Shown here: one piece after another, positions 36,695 through 49,257 of the stretch
Layout of the letters: each line of letters begins with the position of its first letter
How positions within the stretch are numbered: the first letter of the stretch is position 1
Source: Gorsachius magnificus
Lineage: Eukaryota > Chordata > Aves > Pelecaniformes > Ardeidae
Reading direction: 5' to 3'
DNA: 64,000 nt
NCBI GenBank assembly: GCA_034008185.1
Contig: CM067081.1
Location: forward strand, 2,666,001 to 2,730,000
Program-made: the position numbers and the translations under genes
The notes under the pieces: model-generated
What the model was told of the DNA's origin: nothing
The model's input: only the letters and a program-made list of their open reading frames with translations
Database searches by the model: none

Positions 36695-36855
36695 GGTTTG
36701 CCCAGTGAGGCTGTGCGAGCTCCTCAGAGGCTTTCAAGCCACTACTGGATAAATCCCTGAGTCCAAACCCCAGAGCTGACCCCGCTCTGAGCAGGAGGTT
36801 GCATGAAGAGATCTCCTGAGGTCCTTTCCAGCCTGAATTGACTGTGACCCTATGC
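36695..36855 (+). mobile_element. Degraded CR1 3' fragment
   Basis: It follows the CR1 end pattern at low identity: 'tttgcccagtgaggctgtgcgagctcc', 'ctctgagcaggaggttgcatga', 'gaggtcctttccagcctgaattgactgtgaccctatg'. It is older than the other copies. Confidence 0.65.
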
Positions 36856-38154
36856 AGCAGCCGTTCGAGTTTGTCAGGAGAGGCTGCTAAACAACAGAGA
36901 GAGCATCTCACCTGCTCCAGGTGGGGTGAATCTCCCAGCAGAGACCATCCATCCACTGGGGGCCAAGGGGTGACCTGCAGGCATAACTTGGGGCTGAAAT
37001 GCCCCCAAATACATATGGATCCCCACGTTGGTTTTCTCATTTTTCAGCCTTTGTTCTAGTCTTATTAGTCACACTGGCTCAACATGTTCCACACCAAGGC
37101 AGATGCATTTTTTTTTCCTCTCCTTTGAAAGAGCTTTCTTCTATAAGAGCTTTAATCCTCCCCCCGCCATGCTTGGTACCCATTCTACCCCTATAATTGC
37201 ATAGATATTACAGAGAAATGTTGTTTCCACGAAGGTCAGTGGGGCCAAAATGGAAATGCAGGAATCTCAGCATGAAATTTATTTGTCCTCCAGCTGATAC
37301 ACATGGAAAATGTCAGAATAGGTGATTGATGGGCTGAGCAATGCCCAGCCATGTAGAGTGAGAGGCGACAGCCAACCCAGCCTGGGGACAACTCTTTGTG
37401 TGCAGTCCAGTCCCCAAACCCACTGCTAAATAAATACACATGCAAGTAAACAAGAGTATTTCCTATGTGTGCAGATGAGAAGGAATAAGAAATATTTACT
37501 CCCCCCACTGTCAATCTTTAACCAATTTATTCCAGGAAAAATGGAGCGAGTGAGGAAAACAAAGTGAGTAATAAGACGGGAATGGAGCTGCCCCGCTGGG
37601 AATTCATCCGAACAGATGGATCTCCCACTGTATAAATATTTGATCATGTTTCTGATCAAAGGCACGTAGAGTAATTCAGTAACCTGTGTTCAAACAGGAA
37701 AAAAGAAAAGTCTTTCTTTTAATATAAATCTTGCCCCTCTCAAGCACGCACCCCCTTAAAGAACAGCAATTAAGGGAGGAAAAAAATCTCAGTTATAATG
37801 TAGAAGTGTTCAAGGAAGAGCAAAAAAGTGCCAGAAAAATTGCAATTTTTCATGGGTCACCTGGCGGGGCAGAAGCAGTTTATTTGCCCAGGCAATTCCA
37901 TTCACACCCAGCTTGATCTGCCATCAGGTCTAGGCAGGAGCTTGGTTTCAGCCTCTGTTGTGCAGGCGGATGTTTACGTGGTTGGCCACTAACTTTGTCT
38001 TGTGATTGACCTTGCCCTCTTCTCCTCCCATAAGGAAAAAAATCCTTACAATGCACAAATTATCCTGGGAGAAACCCTGGAAGTCCTCTCATCCACCCAT
38101 CAGAGAGCACTGATTTTTTTTTCTCCTCTCCCTAAGCAATTATTATCAGTCAGG
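36856..38154. other. Unique noncoding DNA
   Basis: No exon or repeat recognised. AT-rich sequence at about 37420-37640 could be regulatory. Confidence 0.4.
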
Positions 38155-39377
38155 TAAGTCCTGCCTGACCAACCTGGTGGCCTCCTATGATGGAATGACT
38201 ACATCAGTGGACAAGGGAAGAGCTACGGATATAATCTATCTGAGCTTCTGTAAGGCCTTTGACATGGTTCCCCACAACAACCTTCTCTCTAAATTGGAGA
38301 GATGGATTTGACGGGTGGATTGTTCGCTGCACTAAGAATTGGTTGGATGGTCACATCCAGAGGGTAGCGGTCAACAGCTTGGTGTCCAGATGGAGATTGG
38401 TTACAAATGCTGTCCCTCAGGGGTCCATATTGGGACCAGTACTGTTTAATATCTTCATCAATGATATCATAGTGGGATCGGGTGCACCCTCAGTAAGTTT
38501 GCAGATGACACCAAGCTGAGCAGTGTGGTTGACACGCCTGAGGGATGGGGTGGCATCTAGAGGGACTCTGGAGAAGCTCAAGAAGTGGGCCTGTGTGAAC
38601 CTCATGAAGTTCAAGAAGGTCAAGTGCAAGGTCCTGCACCCTCGGTATCCATACAGGCTGGGGATGAAGGGATGGAGAGCAGCCCTGCCCAGAGGGACTT
38701 GGGGGCACTGGTGGATGAAAAGCTGGACATGAGTGAGCCATGTGTGCTGGCAGCCCAGAAAGCCAACCGTGCCCTGGGCTGCATCCCCAGCAGCATGGCC
38801 AGTGGGGTGAGGGAGGGGATTCTGCCCCTCTGCTCTGCTCTGGTGAGACCCACCCCGGAGTCCTGCATTCAGCTTGGGGGTCCCCAGCGCAGGACAGACA
38901 GGGACCTGTTGGAGCAGGGCCAGAGGAGGCCACGGGAATGGTCCAAGGGCTGGAACCCCTCTGTGCTGGGGAAAGGCTGGGAGAGGTGGGGTTGTTCAGC
39001 CTGGAGAAGAGGAGGCTGCAGGCAGAGCTGAGTGTGGCCTTGCAGGGCTTAACGGAGGATGATAAGAAAGGTGGGAACAGACCTATAAAGATGGAAACAG
39101 GACCTGTAGCGACAGGACAAGGGGTGACGGTTTTAAATGAAAGAGGGGAGATTCAGACTGGATATAAGGAAGAAATTGTTTACAATGATGGTGGTGAAAC
39201 ACTGACCCAGGTTGCCCGGAGAGGTGGCCCCCATCCCTGGACACATCCCAGGTCAGGTTGGACAGGTCTATGAGCAACCTGATCTACTGGAAGATGTCCC
39301 TGCCCATAGCAGGGGGGTTGGACTGGATGAGCTTTAAAGGTCCCTTCCCAACCAAACTGTTCTATGATTCTATGATA
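38155..39377 (+). mobile_element. CR1 LINE, longest copy in the window (about 1.2 kb)
   Basis: Carries the C-terminal part of the CR1 ORF2 reverse transcriptase. The translation shows [11 protein letters not shown], then [19 protein letters not shown], then [19 protein letters not shown], which is the segment just after the catalytic motif region in non-LTR retrotransposons. Frameshifts break it, so it is inactive. It ends 'ttctatgattctatgat'. The 3' half is closely similar to 8891-9765. Confidence 0.94.
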
Positions 39378-39642
39378 AGTCAAATAATGAGTTTGCCATC
39401 TGATGGGTTCTCAGTACCTTATTTCACAGTGCAGTTGGGAATAAATGGAGGGAGTATGTCTGCATGCATGTAAAAATGTGTAGATTTTGCTGTTGCTTGA
39501 CATTTTGACCTATGTTTTTATTGGACAAGACCAATAAAAAGTAATTTTGGTTAAAATTCTGAAAACACTTTCCAGCTGTAATAGCCAAATGTGGTATTCT
39601 GATTTCGTTGAAAGCTTTCCTTCCCTGTTTTTTTCCTCTTCT

Positions 39643-40215
39643 TGTGGTTTAACCTGGCTGGCAACTAAGCACCACGCAGCTGCTTGCTCACTCCCCCCCA
39701 CAATGGGATGGGGGAGAGAATCCAGAGTAAAACTGAGAAAACTCGTGGGTTGAGATAAAGACAGTTTAATAGGGAAAGCAAAAGCTGTGTGTGCAAGCTA
39801 AGCAAAGCAAAGAATTCATTCACCACTTCACATGGGCAGGTGGGTGCTCAGCCATCCCCAGGACAGCTGGGCTCCATCATGCGTCACTGTTACTTGGGAA
39901 GACAGATGCCATCACTCTGAATGTGTCCCCCCCCTTCCTTCTTCTTCCCCCAGCTTATACACTGAGCATGATGTCATATGGTCTGGAACAGCCCTTTGGT
40001 CAGTTGGGGTCAGCTGTCGTGGCTGTGCCCCCTCCCAGCTTCTTGTGCCCCTGGCAGAGCTGAGAGCTGAGAAGTTCTTGGCCAGTTTAAGCACTACCCA
40101 GGAACAACCAAAACATCAGTGTGTTATCAACATTCTTCTACTGCTAAATCCAAAACACAGCACTATACCAGCTACTAGGAAGAAAATTAACACTGTCCCA
40201 GCTGAAACCAGGACT
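39643..40215 (-). repeat. Solo LTR of an avian endogenous retrovirus
   Basis: Read on the minus strand it begins 'cctggtttcagctgggacagtg', passes 'gctgaccccaactgacc' and 'tattaaactgtctttatctc', and ends 'ccaggttaaaccaca'. It is the same family as 58316-58908 but in the opposite orientation. No internal retroviral sequence flanks it, so it is a recombined solo LTR. The sense 5' end abuts the pentanucleotide repeat, and no clean target duplication could be seen. Confidence 0.88.
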
Positions 40216-40218
40216 CGA

Positions 40219-40290
40219 CTCCTCTCCTCTCCTCTCCTCTCCTCTCCTCTCCTCTCCTCTCCTCTCCTCTCCTCTCCTCTCCTCTCCTCT
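40219..40290 (+). repeat. (CTCCT)n microsatellite
   Basis: About 14 nearly perfect units of CTCCT (AGGAG on the other strand), directly adjoining the 5' end of the minus-strand LTR. The following bases 'cttctctcc' are a decayed continuation. Confidence 0.97.
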
Positions 40291-41786
40291 CTTCTCTCCA
40301 TATAAAGATTTATAATTCCCTGTTTTTTTTTCAAACAAACATCTGTCATAAATATGCATAAGGATCAACCCAAAAACGGGGGTTTGGGTTGCTTGTGGTG
40401 GTGGCTGCAAATATTCTGTACTGGGTGGGGGGTGAATGACATCTTTACAGTGCATAAAGGGGAGATGAAAGAGGATTGAGAAGACCTGAAAGACGTAGTG
40501 AAGCGAGGCCAGAAAGCCTGAATTTGGGCTATTTCCAAGGTACAGTTGCCCTCTCCAGTGATCAATGCTTGGGAGCCATTGCCTTGCTCCACTCCCTGCT
40601 CAGCCGACCAAGAATCCTATTCCCATCCATATTTCCTAGGCAGAAGCGCCATCTGCTGCAAGATCAACACTTCGCCATCCAAAACCTCCAAGATTTTCTC
40701 AAAACCCATCCGGTTTAGAAAAACTAGGAAAGGAGAAGGCGTTTTCCATCTCCTGGGTGAAATGGGGACTCAGTAACATGCAAGGCTCCTGCCCAAGCAT
40801 GGTGCCTTGGCCAGTAGGCTGTGGGCAGAAGGCACCTCTGCAAAATAACTTTTGCTTCTAGGGAGCATTGTGTCCTTCTCCATCTCAGGGTATCCCCTTG
40901 GGCCAAGGATGCTCAGACCCTCTTTCCAGTGCACACAGAGCTGCCAGCTCAACCTACATGGCTGGCATTTAGGTTGGTCCTTGTTTGTCCGAAATGAAGG
41001 GATCAGAGGAGAGGATGGTTGAAATGAGCTCTGGAAAGGGGAAGGTGGTTCCCATTACACTCCTGCAACTACTGCAGTGGAGCTGGACAAGGCTCAAAAG
41101 ATCATAGGTTAATCCAAGCTTGATGGCTTCTCTTAGCATCATTGAAAAGGAACGCACCCCTGTGTGAGCTGCACTGACTCGGCCTGTTCTCAGCTTCTTG
41201 GGGTCCAGGTCCTGCAGCTTGAACCTGGCCGGGCAAATAATACCTGGGCCACCTTGGAGTGGGTACCACCTGGGCTGTGATACCTGCTTGCTTTAGGATG
41301 CACAAGACAACAGGTTTGTCAAAGTGGCCATGAGTGCTAAACTTTCAATTTTGTAAAATAAAATTGTGGTGTTTTGTTTTTTTTTTTTTTTTTTTTTTTC
41401 AAGTAAAAACCTACATCGTTGGCAATTGCCTGCTTGGCTTGGGTGGAAGGACATGAATGGCTTCCCGGGGATGCAGGTGAAATCTGGTTGTACAACTCAG
41501 AGATTGGCCCCATCTTTGACTTGGAAGAGGTTAGGGGCTTCTCTGTGAGAAATAAAAAGTTGGGGGAAACTTGTGATTCAGCCTGAGAGACCTGCTCAGG
41601 TCATGTTACAGCTCAGAAGGGAAATTGAGGCATGAAGCAACATGTGAGAAAATTGTGCCTAATTCTCGAACTTCACCAAGAGCACCAACACACATCCACA
41701 TACCCCCCCCCCCACTCACCCTTTTTCTCAGCATCTTAATTTGCCATGCAAATCCTGACTGCTGTTACCCCTACTTGCTCCAAGAG
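40291..41786. other. Unique noncoding DNA with a poly-T run
   Basis: No gene recognised. It holds a 23-base T run at 41377-41399. Confidence 0.45.
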
Positions 41787-42198
41787 ATCATAGACTCGTT
41801 TAGATTGGAAAAGACCTTTAAGAAAAGCCCTTTCAGCTCCCCCAGCCCAACCGTTCCCCTACCCCTGCCATCCCACCCCCAAACCCTGGCCCTCAGCACC
41901 GCCTCTGCCTGGCTGTTAAATCCCCCCAGGGCTGGGGACTCCACCCCTTCCCTGGGCAGCCCCTTCCAGCCCCTGACAGCCCTTTGGGGAAGGAATTGTT
42001 CCCCAGGGCCAACCTCACCCTGCCCTGGCACAACTTGAGGCCGGTGCCCCTCGTCCCATCGCCCCTTCCCTGGGAGCAGAGCCCGACCCCCCCGGCTCCC
42101 CCCTCCTCTCAGGCAGTTGTAGGGAGCGATGAGGGCTCCCCTCAGCCTCCTCTGCTCCAGGATGAACCCCCCCAGCTCCCCAAGCCGCTTCTTATAAT
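41787..42198 (-). mobile_element. CR1 LINE fragment
   Basis: Antisense copy of the same subfamily as 3030, 26250 and 49258: 'tagattggaaaagacctttaag' to 'ccccagctccccaagccgcttc'. It is joined almost directly to another antisense CR1 on its right. Confidence 0.92.
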
Positions 42199-42201
42199 AT
42201 T

Positions 42202-42502
42202 TCACAGAATCACAGAATGGCAAGGGTTGGAAGGGACCTTGGGAGATCATCTAGTCCAACCCCCCCTGCTCAAGCAGGGTCTCCTAGAGCGTGTTACACA
42301 GGACTTCGTCCAGGCGGGCTTTGAATATCTCCAGAGAAGGAGACTCCACAGCCCCCCTGGGCAGCCCGTTCCAGTGCTCCGTCACCCTCAGAGTAAAGAA
42401 GTTTTTCCTCATACTCAACTGAAACCTCTTCTGCTGCAGTTTGTACCCATTGCCCCTTGTCCTGTCGCTGAGCACCACTGCAAAGAGTCTGGCTCCATCC
42501 TT
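42202..42502 (-). mobile_element. CR1 LINE fragment, tandem with the preceding one
   Basis: Begins with the CR1 terminus 'tcacagaatcacagaatggcaagggttgg' and extends to 'gagtctggctccatcc'. It belongs to the subfamily of 29205-29744. Only about three bases separate it from the preceding CR1, so its 3' end sits at the truncated 5' end of that copy. Confidence 0.92.
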
Positions 42503-43167
42503 TGTGCGTGCTCAGGACAGGGTGGCTGCAGGCTCAAGCTCACCGCTATGAACAACTCATGCAAAGCCCAGGCAGGCTCCAAGGTGTAACCTTATGGGTT
42601 TAACCCCTGCTTGGGTCCCCCTGAGCCTCACTCCAGCTTGTTCCCTTATTTGGGAAACCACCTTTGGATGTTGATGTTCCCAGGTGTGTAAAATCTTCCC
42701 TGGGCTTACATATTACAGCTGTTCCTGCTGGAAATATTATCCCTGTTGATGCTTTTTAATAGAACATCCTTCCCCCCCTCCCCCACCCCCTTTTTTTCTA
42801 ATCATGTGCAATCTGTTACTTGTTCTCTCCTTGCTTCTAAGCTTTCTGGAGTAGGAACCCTTGCTTTGTGCCATCCATGGGAGGGGTTGTTTTATGACCA
42901 CCTATCACAACTGGACAGTAGCAGGACCCTTGTCCATGCCTATGTCTTTTAAATGCTCTGCTGATACATAAAATAATCACTACAAAACCACCATGGACAT
43001 TTCTAAAGCTGGGAGGGACATGCAGTCCCAGACCAGCCATAAGCTGCAGTTAAATGTCCACCCACTTTTTTTGGTATTTGTTTTGGTGTGCTGGTTAAAT
43101 CTGGTCTCACTTAAGGACAGTTTACAAAACTGAAGACTCAACCCAGGGTTGTTTCCAGGCAGTGTGG
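42503..43167. other. Unique noncoding DNA
   Basis: Nothing recognised in this stretch between CR1 copies. Confidence 0.45.
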
Positions 43168-43435
43168 CCAAGACGATAGGATGAGGGGGAATGATTTGAA
43201 GTTGCACCAGGGCAGGTTTAGGCTTAGGTTTAGGAAAAACTTATTCACCGAAAGGGTTGTCAGGCTCTGGAATGGGCTGCCCAGGGAGGTGGTCGAGTCC
43301 CCATCCCTGGAGGGATTTAAAAGAAGGACAGATGAGGTGCTTAGGGCCAGGGTTTAGTGATGGGATGGCAGGGTTAGGTTAACGGTTGGACTCGATGATC
43401 TTAAAGGGCTTTTCCAACCAAAGTGATTCTATGAC
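43168..43435 (+). mobile_element. CR1 3' fragment
   Basis: Begins 'aagacgataggatgagggggaatg' and ends 'ccaaagtgattctatga'. It has the 'ctgcccagggaggtggtcgagtcc' block. Confidence 0.9.
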
Positions 43436-43977
43436 ACCTCAGCCTGCTTGCAGTCTTGCTCCTCACCAGCGGGTGTCATCTCAAAACCACCAGTCCCTGG
43501 ACTTTGTAGCTCCTATCCAGGTTGTATTTCAGCCCATTCTTGCTGTGCTTTTGCAGTAGGGGTTTCCTCACCCTGGAAAGGGTGTTGTCCTCTTCTTCCT
43601 GCTGCTCTGTCCATCTTTACAATTGCCTCTCCAGGTAGAGCTACTGCAGTCTGGGTTTGCACAGCACAGAGGATGGGGACAAGTCCCAGCTTGGCTGTCA
43701 CTGTCTGGGACTGAGGCTGGATCAGCAGCAGTCAATAAAAGCACAAAATGACCCAGGCACACACCATTTTTTACCCATCTCCTCTTTGAAACCTCCTCTT
43801 TGCAACCTCCTCTTTAATCCCCTGCTCTGCAGCCTTGGGTCCTGCTAGACCTGGGTGCTGCTTTCAGAGGGAAGGAACTTGGCAAACACCGACCGATGAG
43901 TACTGGGTACACAAAGAAGAGAAGAGGTGATTCTTTAGGTCCAACATATTTAAATGTAGCAAGGAGCCAGGTAAGAC
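43436..43977. other. Unique noncoding DNA
   Basis: A short direct repeat of 'cctcctctttg'-like units lies near 43781-43815. Nothing else was recognised. Confidence 0.4.
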
Positions 43978-44367
43978 ATGGAGAAGAGAAGGCTCCAGGG
44001 AGACCTCACTGTGGCCTTTCAGCACTTAAAGGGGGCCACATCGTATCTTAATTATAAGAAAGATGGGAACAGACTTTTTTGTAGAGCCTATAGCAATAGG
44101 ACAAGGGGTGATGGTTTTAAACTAAAAGAGTGACGTTTCAGACTAGATATAAGGAAGAAATTTTTTATGGTGAGGGTGGTGAGACACTGGCACAGGTTGC
44201 CTGGAGAGGTGGTGGAGGCCCCATGCCTGGAAACATTCAAGGTGAGGTTGGACAGGGCTGTGAGCAACTTGATCCGGTTGGAGATGTCCCTGGCTCATGG
44301 CAGGGGGATTGGACTGGATGAGCTTTAAAAGCCCTTTCCAACCCAAACCCTTCTGTGATTCTATGAA
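43978..44367 (+). mobile_element. CR1 3' fragment
   Basis: 'tggagaagagaaggctccagggagacc' to 'acccttctgtgattctatga'. Same subfamily as 8891 and 38155. Confidence 0.9.
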
Positions 44368-45620
44368 ACCAACAGTAATGGCAACAGAAATCTGGGAGGG
44401 GCTGCTGGGGAAAAGCCTGTGGTTGGGGCATTTTTATCTCAGATGAGGTTTGATTTGCTCACAAGGCCAGCCCTGAATAGACCATGACCACTCTTGAAAG
44501 CGGTCTTCAGTGCTTTCCTATTCCTCAAGCAATCAAGCATCATATCTGACACAAGAGCTTTGTTTCGAACACTTCTTTGACCGTCTGGCATTCGAGGAGA
44601 GCTCAGAAGTGCCCATGGGGCTCTGACCCACAGCAGGCTGTGGATCCTCTGGCACCATCCCTTTAACAGAGAAGATACTCTGAGCATATCTTCCCAGAAA
44701 CAGTGGTAAGAAATAGGGTGCTTCAGGAAGATGAACGTGTGGACCACCTCCATGTCTCCAAGCATTACTAGCAAAGTACTAGGCCAGCCTGAGGGTGTCT
44801 AGGAGCCTTAGACCAACTAATCTCCTTGACTTGCTGTTTCCCCTTACCTTCCTTCTCTTATTCTGTAACATTAAATGGTACCCTCAACCTCCTGGGTTTC
44901 GTAATGATTTCTGGGGATGTTTGCACCGTGGAAATGCTGAGTGCTTTGTCTCTGTTCCTGTTGTGTTTGAATGTCCATCCACCCAAAAAGTAGGACAGTT
45001 TTTGCCTGGTCCCCTCTTCCAGTCATGGTGATGGCAGAGCATGCCCTGGGCAAGCACTAAACCATGTGTCTGGGTTGGGTGAAGAGCAGGTCCTTGTTCT
45101 TGTATAGACGAAAATGCAGTAGGGACGCCTTCTAGCTGAGGGAGAAAGCTGTACCATGGTTTTTCTCTTGTGTGTTGGTCCAGGCTCCATCTCAGAAGAT
45201 CATGTTCGAGCAGCTATGGGTCAACTCTGGCAGATCTCTGGCTCACAAAGACCCAAAGCTGCAAATCTTGGGCACTGATTGACCTCCCCATCCATACAAA
45301 AGCTCAGCAGCCACCAGATACACAGGTACTGCAAGTCCCTTCTCCAGTAACTGAGGTGTCCTGGCAGGATGTGGTGGAGCCAGCAAGGAAGGAAAGCACA
45401 TGTTAGTCCCTTGCAGCCAAGAGAGGATTCCTGGAGCAAATATAGGACCCAAATTTGCAGCAGGGGGTTTGACCAGTGGCTTTTTGTCATGAAGATGCCG
45501 AGGAGGACATGCTGTGCTGTGCCAGCCTCGCTCTCCCCTACCCCTAGAGCTTCCAACCCTCACTGGAGATGCAGAGGGGGGTTTTGGTGCCCTCAGAAGC
45601 CTTCCCAAGCCATCAGGAAC

Positions 45621-45653
<33 letters not shown>

Positions 45654-48565
45654 TGGAGGAGAGTTGCTTCATCCATGTATTATTTCACCGCGATGCAGCA
45701 AAGGCGCCTGTGTTAGGCCTTTCCATCAGTCAACCCTCAATTACACCTCGACTGATTGACTCCTCTCTCCTCTTTCCTTTCAAAAGCACGTCATTAATGG
45801 GCAAGAGGCTGATTGCACTTCATGTTAATTCAGTCGGCTGGGCCAGAGAGTAAAATGAACATTTTCCTGAGCTAGATTTACTCCCCTGAGAGACCCCTCT
45901 CCCCCTTCTCCCCCTCCCCTTGCCATCTGCTCATGACAAGCGCTCTCGGCTCTCATCCTATCCACCAACACCCATCCATCTCCATCAGCACAGCTAGCTG
46001 TCCTGAGCACGCCCTGTAATAACATCTCCGCTCTCTAATTAGCCCTGTGCATGCTGATTTCCTAGCCATGGAAAAAATAGGGATAAAGGGCTGGAGGGTA
46101 GGGAGTGGGAAGATACCTTCTCCTCAAAAACCTGTTTGTACCCATTGGGGTTGCTACAGAGCAGACTGGGAATCAGAAGAAAAATGCTTGGGGTTTTTTT
46201 GTTTCTCCTCTCTGAGATTTGAGGTCTGGGGAGAGGATTTGTTTGCGTTGGACACTTGCACCCAAAAGGTGATCCCTGGTGCAAAAACAGGACCCAAATT
46301 AGTGTTTGCACCTGCACTGGTTGAACTGGTGGGGTAACATGGGATTGCAGCGTGAGCTGCGTCCTTCTGGGGTGAGCAGTAAGAGAGGACCCAGTGCGCA
46401 CAGGGATTTTGCATACAGGGCATGCGGTGATTGCATATCGGCTTCCCTGGTTTCAAGGGGTTTCTTTGGACCTGAAGCAGAAACGATCTGCAGCCCTGGT
46501 GGTAGCCTTTTTTTTGGGTTACTCCAAAGAGAAGAAACCTACACACCAGTAATTTTTTTCCTCCTTTTCCCCAGCTTTTTTTTTCTTTTTACTTTTGAGA
46601 ATTGTGAAGGGAATTCAATTTCTTTTAACTTTTTCTGAATGAAGTGTGGGGTTTTTTTTTCCTTGCAGAAAATGCTTGCTATCTCCTAAATAGTTAAATT
46701 GTGTGCCCGCTACTGAGGTGTCGCAGCACATCTCACCCTTGAGCTAAAGCCCTAATTTCATGGATAATTGATGCCATAGTCCCCATCTGGCCAGCAATGG
46801 TGATGTGGGATATCCAGCTTTAGGACTTTGGGTACTACATTAAAACCATGCAAAAAGCTTGTTTTCTCTTATTCCACTTTGGAAGACCACTATCTGGGTT
46901 AATGTGGTCCAGGCAGAGTTTGGGTTGGCTCTAGGATGGTGCAACCCCACATGCCACCATCACACCCTGCACATTTAAGGCAAGCATTGCCTGGAGTGTG
47001 TGCAGTGACTTCATTCACACTTGGCTGGCTCAGATGCCCCTACCACAGTCTTTCTCCTAACCTTGTCTGGCTTTTCTTTGTTTGTTTGTTTTTTTTTTTC
47101 CTTTAATCAGTCTCCTCCTGGGCCAGTACCTCTTTTGCTCTCCAAATGATCATCTACTTCATGGTGCATATGATTTTTATCCCTTCATTTATACTGTTGT
47201 TCTCCTTCTCTATTTCTTTCAAGCTCCTGACCTTTTCCTGTCTATATATTTTTGTGGAGTGTTAAATATAGAATGAGGGAGAAGATTATGGTAAGGGGTG
47301 GTAGTTAGGAGCATGAGAAGGACCATAAACACCCTGGTTATAGCTGAGAACATCAAACATGGCCTAGGGAAACTGGAGGCATGTTTTGGGAATAGGCAGG
47401 GTGAGACAGAGAGATTAAAAGGCTCCTTCCCTGTGGTGGCCAAACCAGAGGGACATGAAAGGAGAGGGAAGAGCCTGAAGGAGAGTCTGGAGTAGGTGGC
47501 TCCCAGTGCTGAGGCTTCAGGGAGGACATCTCCATCCCTCACGACTTATTTGTGGCTCTGCTCCACCAAAGGTCTGCAGAGCTGTAGGTTTTCCAGTTCC
47601 CCTCCCAGACCTTTCCTGTGGCAGTGCCTGCAGAAATCAAGAGCACTGGGCAAAAACCAAGCCACCTCTCTGCTGTTTCTTCTACAGAGGAGGGAAAAAC
47701 AGAGCCACCCTCTTGTCAGGATGTCCTAGGATGCGTGGGAGAAAATATTGCCTCTGCCTTGCATGATAAACATGGTGCAATATTGGGACTATCTCTACAT
47801 GGAGGCCAGCAGGATATTTTTTCAGCCACCAGATCCTTGCATTACATTTTTTTAACATAATGTGGAGCTTGCACAGGTTCTTTGAATTGTACCAGGGCAC
47901 AAGCACAGATATCTCATCCGTGAAAATGAGTTTGGAGAGCAAATAAGGAACAGGCCATGGCCTCCAACATTGATTTAACCCAGAAGTTCATAAATGTTTA
48001 AGCCACACCCCAGGTACACATTACTCTCAGTTTTACTGAGATGGGGCAGATAAATGGCTGGACCAGTGCATTGGTCTCAAATACATCCAGGAATCATGAA
48101 GCATCTATGGGGGGATTCCGGCTGAGAAAGAGGTTTGTGAGCAGCCTTTTGGTAGCAGGGTCATGTTGAGGAATGACAGATGGATTGACAGATGGAAAAA
48201 CAGACTCCTGACAGCGTGCTTTCAAAGGTCCTTGCTTTTACTTTGTCTATTATACTTTTGGTTGCTAGTGTATTTATCCTGGAGAAGCAAAGGACCTCTC
48301 CTCAGATATGGAGTTAAAATGTGTTAAAATGGAGTTAAAAGTGAGGGAGGCTTTGGTTTCTCCTGCCAATACAATAGTTGGTCTTGGTGCAGTAGAGCTG
48401 AAGATGATGCTAAGAGCAATCTGAAGAGTGATTTACTGGGGACCTCTGAGCTTGGAGAGAGGAGGAGCTGATGAGGGGAGACTAATTGCGCAATGTGCAT
48501 CTGCTGCTGGCTGGCTGGCTCCTCCTGGGCAGTGAGATGCTGAGATCACCAGACCAGCACCCTCA
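44368..48565. other. Unique noncoding DNA with possible regulatory block
   Basis: No gene recognised in 4.2 kb. It contains the G run listed separately. At about 45725-46060 an AT-rich block carries spaced ATTA/TAAT cores ('gtcattaatggg', 'catgttaattcag', 'ctctaattagccc') and looks unlike the surrounding sequence, a possible conserved noncoding element. Confidence 0.4.
45623..45651 (+). repeat. 29-base G homopolymer
   Basis: Uninterrupted G run, C on the other strand. It is long enough to form G-quadruplex structures and is a likely site of sequencing or assembly length error. Confidence 0.97.
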
Positions 48566-48625
48566 TGGAATCACAGCGTAACCCAGGCTGGAAGGGACCT
48601 CAGGAGAACATCCAACCACCTCCTC
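48566..48625 (-). mobile_element. CR1 3' tip fragment, diverged
   Basis: 'ggaatcacagcgtaacccaggctggaaggg' then 'caggagaacatccaacc'. Short and diverged. Confidence 0.75.
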
Positions 48626-49020
48626 CTGGGAGAGTGAATGCTGTAAGGTTTTGCAGTATCATTATGGTGCCTGAAATAGTTTTGTGGAGGGGATGACACC
48701 AATGGGTGGCTGAACATGAGGTTCATCTGCGCCTGCTGTCTTTAGAAATGAATAGGAAGATAGCCCACCCTCCAAAGCACTTGATTTGCCCCCATGTGCT
48801 TGGCATGTTCTAAGCTTGACTTCTATCAATGCTTCCTTTTTTCCCCATCGCACACCAGCCCTGACATGCATTAAAAATTTTTCTGTCATAAATTGTGCCT
48901 TACTGGGGGATCTCTTTGTAGTATAAAGCAAAGGAACAACAGAGATTCATGATCCTAGGAAGGCAAAAAATCATACCTGCAAGGCTGGGCAGGGAGTTCA
49001 AGGATCGGATGTTGTGGGGT

Positions 49021-49043
49021 TTATTTATTTATTTATTTATTTT
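49021..49043 (+). repeat. (TTTA)n microsatellite
   Basis: About five and a half units of TTTA. Confidence 0.9.
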
Positions 49044-49257
49044 GAAGCAAAACTGCACTACATAAAAGTAAGGAGCTCTCATCTGGCCATGATATCCACT
49101 GGAAGAGAGCTTATGGATGCTGAGGTCTAAGTGATTTCTTAAATCCTCTCAGTCCTATGCGTGAAAAAGGAGAAAAAGCAATAAGGAAGGGGCGCAAATT
49201 GCCAGTTGTGTGAAGCTCAGAGAAGGACTTGTTATCTCTTACAACGGTAAGCACAAG

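Noticed and set aside
38259..38519. Reverse-transcriptase-like peptide as a possible active element
   Set aside because: Part of a frameshifted, truncated CR1 lacking the catalytic and endonuclease regions, so inactive.
40219..40290. Tandem units as a possible CRISPR-like or satellite array
   Set aside because: Simple 5-bp microsatellite without spacers, in a vertebrate genome.
41984..42589. 201-codon open frame on the + strand
   Set aside because: It is the antisense translation of two CR1 fragments.
45429..46306. Two similar short segments ('ggacccaaatt' context near 45445 and 46290) as a possible duplication
   Set aside because: Similarity is only about 35 bp with mismatches; not enough to call a repeat.
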